From Sarcocystis neurona (Eukaryota; Apicomplexa; Conoidasida; Eucoccidiorida; Sarcocystidae): DNA of 64,000 nucleotides. Where the stretch lies: NCBI GenBank assembly GCA_000727475.1, contig KL647295.1, forward strand, positions 422,839 to 486,838, given 5' to 3'. The translations under genes were made by a program, and so were the position numbers. The notes beneath the pieces were generated by a model. That model ran no database searches and had not been told where the DNA came from. It was given only the letters and a program-made list of their open reading frames with translations. Each line of letters begins with the position of its first letter. Within the stretch, counting starts at the first letter, position 1. This document shows positions 34,801 through 44,683 of this stretch, piece by piece.

Positions 34801-37778
34801 GTGCGCTTCTGGTGCTGCTGTGGCTGTGACTGCTGCTGCTGCTGCTCTTCCAGCATTCCGTCAGCGGATTGTCCGGTGGTTGTCTCTGCTGTCGTTGGTT
34901 TTGCTGCTGTTGCATACGTTTCGTCTGCTGCGGCAATCTCGCTGTCCCCGCTGCTGCTGTGGCAGCTCCTGCTGCTGCTGATGCAACAACACTGCGGCAC
35001 GGACTGCTGCGGTTGCTGTAGTTGCTGCCTTGTGCGTTCCTCGCGGCCGCTGCTTCTGTGCCTGCTCCCGTTCATGCGGCGATCTCGTGCACTGCTGTTG
35101 CTGCTCTCACTGCCGCTGCTGTTGCGGCTGCCACTGCCGCTGCCGTTGCTGCTCTCACTGCCGCTGCTGTTGCTGCTTGACGTGCGACGTTTCCTGTGCT
35201 GCTGCTCTTCCTGCAGGCTCCGCGCGTGCTGTTGCTGTTGCGGCTGCCGCTGTGTGCTCGCTGCTGCTCGTATTTCCGCTGCGGTTGTTAACGCTGTGCG
35301 CCTCCGGCTGCAGTTGCTGCTGCTTCTCCCTCTGCTCCAGTTCGACCTGCTTTTCTTCTCTTGTTGCTGCGTTTCTTGCCGCACCTGCAGCTGCGGCTGG
35401 TGTTCCCTGCTGGAGCTCCTGCTTGGGTTGCTGCTCTCTTGTTGCTTGTGCGTCTCTTGCTGCGGGTGTGGCTGCGGCTACTGCTCCTTCTTCTGCTCCT
35501 GCGCGGGCTGCTTATCTTCTGTTGCTGCTGCGGCTACGGCTGCGGCTACTGCTCTTTCTTCTGCTCCTCCTCGGGCTGCTGCTGTCCTGTTGCTGCTGCG
35601 TCTCTTGCTGCTTCTTCGTGGACTCCTGCTCGGATTGCTGCTCTGCTCTTGCTGTTGCCAGGGCGGTGTCCTGGGGTTTTTCCCTGCTTGTGCTGCTCCT
35701 GCCGTGCCACCGCCGCAGCTGCTGTCACTTCTTCTGCCCCGGTGCTGCTGCTGCTGCTGCATCTGCAGCTGTCGTGCGGGACTGCTGGGTGTTGCAGGAA
35801 AGGCGAAGACCCAGAGAAAGCAGCGGAACGCTTCTGCTCTCGGGAGAGGCTGCACGGCCGGGGCTGCGTCGAGCACGTCGCAGCATTTATCCGAAGGAAC
35901 ATGCAACTTCCTGCTGCTGGTGCTGCTGCTTCTTCGACTGCCGAACGGTCGCCCGACGTCCGCGTCAACAGCAGCAGCAGCAAGCACTTCCCCCTGCTGC
36001 AGCCTCTGCGCTTCGCCCAGGCTAAAAATATCAAAACAGCAGCGCAGCGCATCTTCGCCTTCGACGACGCCCTCCCGGGGGATGCCATCGTGGGTCTTCC
36101 ACCAACTCGCTACTCCCTCATGCTGTTGCTTCTTTCCTGCGGCTGCATCTGTCCTGCTGCTGCTTCTTTCCTGCGGCTGCTTCTTTCCTGCGGCTGCTTC
36201 TTCCTGCCGCTGCTTCTCTGCTGCTGCTGCTTCTTTCCTGCCGCTGCTTCTCTGCTGCTGCTGCTGCAGTGCTCCTCCTCCTCCACCTTTCCTAATGTGC
36301 TGCCGTACGCTGCTGCTGATTTGCTGCTGCCTGTGCAGTTGCTCGCCTGTTGCCGCTGTTTCTCTCGCAGTTGCTGTCTGCTGCTGCCGCTGCTGTTGCT
36401 GTCGCCGTGGCTGGCCCCTGGTGCCGGTACTCTGTCTGCCGTTGTTGCTGTTTTGCTGCGGCTGATTAACCCGCCCCCCCCCCTCCCCCCGCACGCACAC
36501 ACACAGACATGCCCTTCTTCCTGTGTACCGCGTTTTCTTCTTCTTCAGTGTCTTCTGTGTATTTTTCTCTTTTCTCAACAAAGGCCAGCGTTGCAGCCAT
36601 CTGCAGCGAGGAGAATACCATTTGATTCTCCCCTCCCTTTAAAACTCTCTCTCTTCCACATCCACGCAAAGAAAAGTGAACAATTATATATATACATATA
36701 TTTATATATATATGTATACATGTATATATACATGTATATACATATCACACACATAGACATGCACATACATATACATATATTTACACATATATATACGTAT
36801 ACACACATGTATATACATGTATGTACACATGAGTATACATATATAAACACATATATATACATATATGTATATGTACACATGCCTTGTTCGAAAACACATC
36901 ACTCAGTAAAATCTGTATAAATGGGTTAATGTTTATATATATATGTGGATATATACGTATCATAGGTGTATCTACAGCATATATACATACATTCATATAT
37001 GTATAGAGAGAGAGCAGCAGATGGGGAAGATGTTTTGTGTGCAGGAAATGGTGGGACTGGAACACGACTAAAAACAAATTTCCTCTCCCTCTCTTTCACT
37101 TTTTTTTTCTCCTGCATGTGTGTACGCCCCGAGCTGATGTGTATGTGTTCGTATATATATATGTACATATATAGGTATATATATACACGTAAACGTATGT
37201 ATCTATTTCTGCGTGTGTGTACATGTGTGAATTCATCTTTGTATTCATCTACATGTATGTATGCATACACGTATACATAGAGATGGATATGACCGTACTA
37301 TATACACATTATAAGTATACGTAGACCTGAATATATATATATATAGGGAAATGTATTTGTATGTGTGTCTATGTCTTTATGCCTGTATGTGTACGTATGC
37401 CTGTATGTACATGTATGTATATCTATACCTATAACTACACATATATATATATGTATATGTATATATATGTATAGGTATTATGTGTGCATATCTGTATGTG
37501 TGTGTATATGCACGTATATATATATGCATATATATGCACATATTGATGTACTGTAAAATGTCATGAGAGTGCATGCATATATATATATATATGAGGTCGT
37601 GAATACTGTTGCATACGACTGGATTATTAACAGAGGAGATTCTTCAAATGATGTGGAGAAGGATGCGCGTTTCCTTTTCAGGAGAAATTGAGTTTGCAGG
37701 AGCGACTGTATTTAGAGTCGGCTTTTGCAAAGTTACAAAACTTCGCTTCTGCCAAAGAGGAGTTCAGGTAACTCCCAA

Positions 37779-37843
<65 letters not shown>

Positions 37844-40800
37844 ACAGCAGCATTGATCGCGGTAACACATACCCGCAGCTCCTCAGGCAGTGGCGCTTCC
37901 TACCGGCATCGAATCTTCGTGTGCCATGTCTTCTCTTCGTACACACATATATTTGTATATGTAGAAGTGTGTAGATATCTTCCAAGTATGTCTCTCTCTC
38001 TCTCTCTCCCGTGTATTTGATATATGTGTATGTGTGTATATTGTTCTGTAGATCTCTACTGAATCTCTCCACACACGTATATGTGTGTATGTGTACGCAC
38101 GCGTATATGTATGTATGTATGGATGTAGACGCAAATAGGTGCACGTCTAGAAGTGTGTCTAATCCACGCATCTCTCTTTCATTGCTGTATCGTGGGTATA
38201 TACATCACTATGTAGCACACGGGTTCCATACATGTATACTGCTGTGTGGAAGTGAGCAGGCGCATGCAGGGACGTAGGAAGGGGAGGAGCACACGAAGAA
38301 GAAAAGGGAAGAACACGTGCCACGTACGGAGATTTTCCTGCGGCCTGCTGAATGTGGAGCGCCGTAGCAACCACCTTGTAGAGAAGGGAGCTGCGCACAA
38401 GATTTGCTGCGGAGATTTGCTGCAGATATATTTGTTAACGAAACTCCTCTCCTGCGGCCTCCTCGCGGGTATCGCGCGGTCGCATGCGCCTTGCAGAGTA
38501 CCCCCCTATCGTAGAAGCACAGCGTGTTTGGGGTCTGCACAACCATCACACTAATTTTCTTCTCTTTTCTTCGCCTTTCGCTTCTTCGGCTTCCCCTCCC
38601 CTTCTGTCTCTCGGAAGAGGGATTTGCTGTCCTTCCCTCTGTTCAGATTAGCTTTCCCTCTCCACATATATATAAGGAGTAGCGTTTTCTCTCTATATAT
38701 ATATGTATGTACGTGTATTCACGTTAGCTTCCCCCCTCTCCCTCTGTGTGTGTCTCTCTCTATATATATATTCAGATTAGCTTTCCTTCTTTCGTTCTCT
38801 CTCTAGCCATATATACATATGTGTATACATATGTGTATTCAGATTAGCTTCCCCTTTCCGCATATATATATATAAGGAGTAGCGTTTTCTCTCTCTCTCT
38901 ATATATATATATATACGTGTATTCAGGCTAGCTTCCCCTCTCCATATATATATATATACATATATATATATATGTATATATGTAAGGACTAGCCTTTTCT
39001 ATCTCTCTCTCTCTCTATATATATATATGTACGTGTGTTCAGAGTAGCTTCCCCTCTCCGTATATATATATAGGGAATAGCCTTTTCTCTCTCTATATGT
39101 ATATGTGTATTCGGGGTAGCTTTCCCTTCCTCTCTGTCTGTCTGTCTGTCTCTCTCTATATATTCATATTAGCTTTCCTTCTCTCTTTCTCTCTATCTGT
39201 ATGTATGCATATGTGTATACATATATGTATTCGTATTAGCTTTTTCTCTCTGTATATGTATATATGTATTCACAGTGCGTCTCTCTTTTTGTCTTCCCTG
39301 TATCTCCCTAGATACGCACATATATATATATGTATATGTATAATATGTATGTATGTACACAGATACTGTAGACTAAGAGTGGCTCTATTTCTTCCTCTTC
39401 CTCGTTGTCTCTTTCTCTCTATCTCTCTGTATATATATACATATATAAAGAGTGCCTTTCTGTTTTCGTCCTCTCCCTCTCTCTCTATATAGATACGTGT
39501 CTCCATATATATATATATATATAGATGTGTGTGTATATATGTATATGTATACAAATTGAGAGCGGCTCTCGCTCTTCTTTTTTCTTGGGCTCTCCTTTCT
39601 CTCGCCTTCTCTCTCTGTATTCATATCCTTATACGTGTCTACAAAGTAGTGCTTCTCTCTTCGTGCCGCTCTCCCTCGATACATATGTATATCCACATAT
39701 ATAGATATACATAGATTGAGAGTGGCTCGCGTTCTTTTTCGTCCGCAGACTCTATATCTTTCCCGTGCTTTCTCTCTTTGTATATACACCAACGTGTGTG
39801 TGCTGCCTCTGTGTATCTCTCTCCCTCTGCCTCGGTCTTTCTCTCTACCGCTCTCTTCCCCTCTCTCTCGCTGTTATGTACGTACCTCTATATTTGTGCC
39901 CCCCCAGCTATCACACACACTGCACTCGCACGTGTATGTACATGTACATATATGTGTAAATGTACGCAAGTGGAAGCAGATATGCCGAGGCAGAGATAAC
40001 TTCCACACATGTGTAAATATATGTATATATGTGCGTATGTATTTGTGTGTAGAGGTGCGTGTGTAAATACGTCTGTGTGTGTACATGTGTACATCATAAC
40101 ATATATGCATGCATGCGTATTATTTGTGCATGCAGAGAAGAGGGAAGTAAACGTGTTTCATAGAAGTGCGTTTTTGGGGCGAAATCCGGTTTTCCTGCAG
40201 AACTTGTGAAGTAGACGTTTTCTTCGAGAAGCTAAGTGCGTGGCCGTCGCATGCAGCGATGCCCGTTGTGGACTGCTGGCGCCTTCTCGTGCTGCACCCT
40301 TCGAATCCCCTCGCCCGCTACAAACGCACTGCCGGCGATTCTGTGTGAGCGACTCTCTCCAGCGGCAGACAGAGAGAGAGAGAGGGAAAGCAGCAGCAGC
40401 AGAAGAAACAGAGAAAAAGGAGCCGCAGAGACTAACAGGGAGCAACAGAGAAACGAGAGAGAAAGCAGCAGCAGCAGCAGCAAAAAGGAGAAGAAGTAGC
40501 AGCAGAAAGCGAGAGAAAAGGAGCAGTAGAAAGAGAGAAAAAGCAGAGGAAGCAGAGAGAGAAAACAGCAGCAGAGAGGGAGAGCAGCAGCTGCAGCAGC
40601 CGCACCAGAGGGGAAGCAGCAGCAGAGAGAGAAAGCAGCTTCAACAGTACCAGCAGGAGCAACAGAGACAAAAAGCAGCAGTAGCGGAAGGGAGAAAGCA
40701 TCATGAGTTTTGGTGGAGAAAGAAGCGAGGGCTGCTGCAACGGCAGCAGCAGCAGCAACAGCGGGAGTGGGGGAGGGGAAGCAGGAGCATAGGGAGGAAG

Positions 40801-43800
40801 CAGCAGATGCGACGGCACCAGCAGCAGGAGGACAGAGTAACCTGCAGCAGCAACAGAGAGACAGCAGCAGCAGCAACAGGGAGGAAGCTGCAGCAGCAAC
40901 AGAGAGAACGCTGCAGCAGCAACAGAGAGCACAGCAGTGGCGGAGTGGGGAAGCAGCAGGTACAACAGCAGCAGCAGCACAGACAAGGGAGCAGCCGTGG
41001 GGAGGCAGCAGCTGCAACAGCAGGCACAGCAGAGACGGAGAAGCAGCACCAGCAGAATCAACACATTCCACATATATACAAATATATATGTGCATGCATA
41101 TAGGGAATCTTGCAGATGGATAAGCCAGTACGGCTACTCGTGAAGAAGGAACTACACATAAGCTACGTAAATATCCGACGTGTGGGAAGAAGAGAGAGAG
41201 AGAGAAACGCTTTATCTGCAATAGAGGTAAATCTGGACAAGTGGGGTCATACTGGCGTGGCTGTTTAAAGTTCTGCTGCTTGGTTTGACTTCACGCAGGT
41301 GGCACCTGGTCGTCGTAACGCTGCACCACATGCGGGCAGCCTCCGCAGCGGCAGCGCCAGCAACAGCAGCAGCACCAGCAGCAGCGCCAGGAACTGCAGC
41401 AGCAACGGCAGCGACGACTGCAGCAGCAGGGAAGGAAGCAGGAGCAGCAGCAGAGGCGGGGAGAAGCGACAAGCGGGAGAGAGAGGGAACGGCAAGTCCA
41501 ACAGCAACAGCAGCAGGAGCAGCGGACGGGACGACAACGCCTGCCGGAGCCCCAGCAACAGAGGACTCTGCACTGTTAGTTTGCTGTCTTCGGTTCCTGG
41601 CGAATCTGCTTGACTCTCCTTCAAATCGAGCGGTGCTTCTGCGGCATGCAACGGCTGTAAGATTCGCATTCCTCACTTCTGCTGCTGCTGCTGTTGCCAA
41701 CGGTGCATCGTCCTGCAAGTGCCACGCAGATTTTTCTGCTGCGCGTCAAAAGCGGCACGTGCTCCTGCTGCTGAGACTCTTCCTGTTGCTGCTGCTGAGG
41801 TTCTTCCTGCTGCTGCTGAGCCTCCTGCTGCTGCTGCTAACGTTCCTCCTGCTGCTGCTGCTGTTTCGGTTCTGCGGCACCGTTCTGCTGCTGCGACATC
41901 TTCGCTATTGCTGGTGAACTGCTGCTGTTGCCGTTGCTGCTGCTGTCTCTTCCCCGGGCGTCTGTCGGCGAGGATAAGTAAGTAGCTCGGCAGAAAGTAT
42001 TCGTCTTGCTGTCTCTTCTCCCCACAGCACTGACACTCGGGGAACCTTTTATATTCCTCGTGCGTCCGGCTGTCATTCAAAAGTGAGAAATACAAAAATT
42101 CTCTTGCTGCATCTACGGAACCGTTCCTGTGTGCATATATATACATATTTGTATATACATATGTATATGTATGTATATATATGTATATATATGTATATAT
42201 ATGTATATGTATATGTGTATGGGGGGATCCGATCGTATGTGTATGAATACATGTATGTATATATATATATATATATGTGTATATACATGCTGTCGTCTGA
42301 TGTGTACATATGTATGTAGGGGTCCCTCCGTATATGTATATATATGTATGTAGAGAGAGCTAAGTAAGTCGGCTATTGACATCGTATGTATAGGACTTGC
42401 TAGATAACCAGGCCAGTGTCTTCTTAGCTGCGACCCATGCAGGTCGCCTTCATCTGCGTCCAGCAGTGTGTGGTGTATACGACTCACACCCACGTATATA
42501 TACACATATAAATGTATACGTATATCTAATGTTCAAAAGGCTGGCCGCGTCAATGTAATGATGTCGGCCTGTACAGACAGACACACAGAGAGAAGGACAG
42601 CAGCAGACTTCTCTCCTGCCTCTATATATGGAGAGACGCACACATGAGAAGAGCCCGAGGGTATATATGTCCACCTCAACTTCTCTATATATAAGTATAT
42701 ATATGCATATGTATATATATACATATGTGTGTAGAGTCCGCTTGCCTCTATATGTGGAGAGACGCACACGTGAGAAGAGCCCGAAGGTATATATGTACGT
42801 AACCTACATATAGATATATAAGTATATATATGCATATGTATGTGTATACGTATATATATATATGTATATATGTGTGTACTGGTTAACGCGTGTGGGTGTG
42901 TGTGTATGTGTTTGTATCGCATTTTCTCTGTGATTTGCGGGACGACAGAAAGGAAGAGATGAAGGGGGGGAGAAATACAGAGAGAAAGGAACACCGAAGA
43001 AGAGAGACAGAGAAAGGACGATGGGAAAGGAGGGAAAGTGAGGAAGACGAAGAAAGACAGAAGGAGCCACACAGAGAGGTAGAAGAAGGGGGCAGCCCGG
43101 AAGAGAGGAGGAGACGCCGAGGTAGGGGGGCAGCCCGGAAGAGAGGAGGACATAAATAGAAGAAGAGAAAGACGGAGATACACGTAGAGATAGGACGGAA
43201 GAGAAGTAGAGGAGTGCGCGCGGAAGAGAGAGAGACCAAATAATGAGAGGATAAGAGAGACGGCACTGCGAGACAAAAAAAATAATCAGTAGAGGTTCCC
43301 GACCATTGTTTTGCTGGCCTGGGGAAGCGCGAGAAGTGCTGGGGCCGCTTCTGGACTTGTGTTGCTGCTGCAGGTCCTAGACGCTGTTGCAGCGGCGCTG
43401 CAGGCGAACTGCAGCAGCAGCAGCAAGTCGGTGAGGGCTGCTGCTGCTGTCTTCTACGCAAACTTCGCTGTCGCTCTCTCCGCCTCCGCTCAAAGCGAAG
43501 ATCCTTCCGCTCGCACGCAGGTATACTGCGCTGCCACTGCCGGATGTTGCTGCGGTTGCTGCTGCAACTCTCTCTCGCGTAACGCGCCCCCCTGCTGCGG
43601 CCGGTTTGCCTTGTTCCTGTGTGCTTCGGCTGCTGCTCCTCGGAGAAGACGGTGCTGGGGCTGCTTTGTGCTCCTGCCGCTGCTTCTTCGCTGAGCTGTT
43701 GCCACTTCTTTGCTGCTGCTAGTGCTGCTGCGTCTTTGCTGCACTGGTGCCGCGTTTTTGCTGCTGCTGCCGCATCTTTGCTGCTGCTGCTGCTGTCGGT

Positions 43801-44683
43801 TGTTCTTCGCTGGTGGTACTGCTGTGTTTCTTGTTTTGCTGCTGAAGGATTGACTGCCATCGTGCTGCTGCTAATGCTGCACTCTGTTGCAGTGGATGGG
43901 GCTGCTGCTCTTTTGTTTGTGAAGGAGGTACCATTTTCATATGACGGTGGCACGCAGGGGGGTACGAACACCGTGTTCGTGTCTGCTCGTTGGTGTGTAC
44001 GTACACCCCAGTAGTAATATTCCTCCACCGCTGCTGTTCCTACTGCTGTTGCTCCCACGTCGCGGCTGCTGCTCCTGTGCGTGGCCGTCCTGGAAGCGCC
44101 GGGTGCTTCTGCTGCATCTACTGCGGCTGCTGCTTCTGCTGCTTGTGCTCCTGCTTCTGCCGCTGTGAATTTTTTCTCTGTTGGTGCTTCGACCGCTGCT
44201 GCTTCTGCTGTTGCTGTTTCTGCCGCTTCTGCTGCGCTGCGCGTGCTGATTCTGCGTCAGCCGCTGCTGCTCCGTTTTGCAGTCGTGTTGGTGCTGCTTC
44301 TGGTGTTGCTACTTCTGCTGCTGCTGCTCCATTTTGTAACCGTGCTGCTGTTGATGGTGGCGCCGCATGATCATCTCGTTTTCTGCTGCTTGTCTTCAGG
44401 GGTGCATGGGCGTGCGCTGTTGTTTTTGCCTTGGCTGTCCTCGCAGGTGATGCAGCTGCTGCGGGAGCTGCTGGCCGTAGAAGCAGACGCAGATATTTTC
44501 TACCGAGGGTTGACAGCCCTGGGGACTCTGCTGTTGACTCCGCAGCGGCAACTGCGAGCAGCAGCACAGCAGCAGAGCAAGCAGCTCGACTTTGCTGCGC
44601 TGCTGCCTCCTCTTAACGCCCGCATTTTGCCCGAAGGGAAAGTGGGGGAGGCCTCGCAGGACCTGCTGCTGCTCCTGGAGTAA
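22896..44683 (+). CDS. PLAA: PLAA/Doa1/Ufd3 homologue, WD40-PFU-PUL protein, 16 exons
   Basis: Phospholipase-A2-activating protein family. It binds ubiquitin through the WD40 propeller and PFU domain and Cdc48/p97 through the PUL domain, acting in ubiquitin recycling and degradation in cytosol and nucleus. Exons: 22896-23570, 24530-24671, 26302-26406, 27527-27769, 28997-29169, 30192-30247, 31505-31577, 32127-32204, 32995-33150, 34435-34496, 35798-36089, 37682-37767, 40201-40344, 41299-41656, 43374-43520, 44447-44683. Every junction is GT-AG and phase-compatible. The sum is 3,027 nt, or 1,008 residues plus TAA; the human protein is about 795. Domain order matches the family: seven WD40 blades (residues ~37-470), PFU (~505-630), PUL (~640-1,008). 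Extra length comes from Ser/Ala/Gln runs in exons 1, 4, 11 and 14. An in-frame ATG at 22,821 is an alternative start; I prefer 22,896 because the extra 25 residues are not family-like. An additional 5' exon cannot be excluded. Introns total 18.8 kb. Confidence 0.93.
24135..24400. repeat. AT microsatellite in PLAA intron 1
   Basis: TATATA/CATACA simple repeat between two CTG-rich parts of the intron. Confidence 0.8.
24690..26035. repeat. Microsatellites and a G12 run in PLAA intron 2
   Basis: TATATG/ACATGC repeats at about 24,690-24,960, 25,500-25,640 and 25,900-26,030, with a (GATA)-like run near 25,970. An uninterrupted run of 12 G lies at 25,341-25,352. CTG runs follow towards the acceptor. 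Confidence 0.8.
30250..30545. repeat. Pyrimidine-rich tract in PLAA intron 6
   Basis: About 290 bp consisting mainly of CT-rich + strand sequence (CTTCCC, TTCTCC, CCTCTC) just after the exon 6 donor. Confidence 0.65.
32127..36089 (+). other. PLAA: PLAA segment: linker and PFU domain (exons 8-11)
   Basis: Exon 8 gives the pre-PFU linker ([15 protein letters not shown]). Exon 9 gives the PFU core start ([37 protein letters not shown]). Exon 10 gives [12 protein letters not shown] and SYKKLPFR. Exon 11 gives [12 protein letters not shown] and [11 protein letters not shown]. The exon 9/10 join (YEGDE|YDVIF) falls inside a continuous family motif, which confirms removal of the 1,284-bp intron 9. 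Exon 11 then enters the inter-domain region and the start of PUL ([18 protein letters not shown]). Confidence 0.92.
36670..37600. repeat. AT microsatellite in PLAA intron 11
   Basis: TATATACATG-type simple repeat over about 900 bp, interrupted by about 100 bp of unique sequence near 37,010-37,140. Confidence 0.85.
37770..40140. repeat. Compound repeats in PLAA intron 12
   Basis: A CAG/CAA run lies directly after the donor (37,776-37,853). AT microsatellite follows from 37,940. At 38,640-39,260 a degenerate ~100-130 bp minisatellite has units alternating a TTAGCTTCCCCTC-like core with a GTAGCGTTTTCTCTC-like core, separated by TATATA. CTCTCT/TATATA repeat continues to 40,100. Confidence 0.8.
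42120..43285. repeat. Microsatellite, 126-bp duplication and purine tract in PLAA intron 14
   Basis: TATATG repeat at 42,130-42,350. A near-identical unit (TCTATAT.TGGAGAGACGCAC... on to the AGTATATATATGCATATG tail) starts at 42,621 and again at 42,747, period 126 bp. From about 42,940 to 43,285 the + strand is over 330 bp of mostly A/G (AAAGGAAGAGATGAAGG texture). Confidence 0.8.

Larger units (their letters stand above)
37682..44683 (+). other. PLAA: PLAA segment: PUL (armadillo-like, Cdc48-binding) domain (exons 12-16)
   Basis: Exon 12: [17 protein letters not shown]. Exon 13: [24 protein letters not shown]. Exon 14: an Ala/Pro insert, then [16 protein letters not shown] and [10 protein letters not shown]. 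Exon 15: [13 protein letters not shown]. Exon 16: [19 protein letters not shown] and the C-terminal QDLLLLLE before TAA at 44,681-44,683. The order and spacing of helices match the PUL domain of Doa1/PLAA up to the C-terminal end. Exon 14 uses the acceptor TTCACGCAG at 41,298, and the donor of exon 13 is GTGAGC at 40,345, chosen because it gives the correct phase. Confidence 0.9.

Noticed and set aside
34801..36920. 519-554 codon + frames
   Set aside because: Intron 10 and 11 repeats; only 35,798-36,089 is exon, as shown by PFU/PUL motifs and splice phases.
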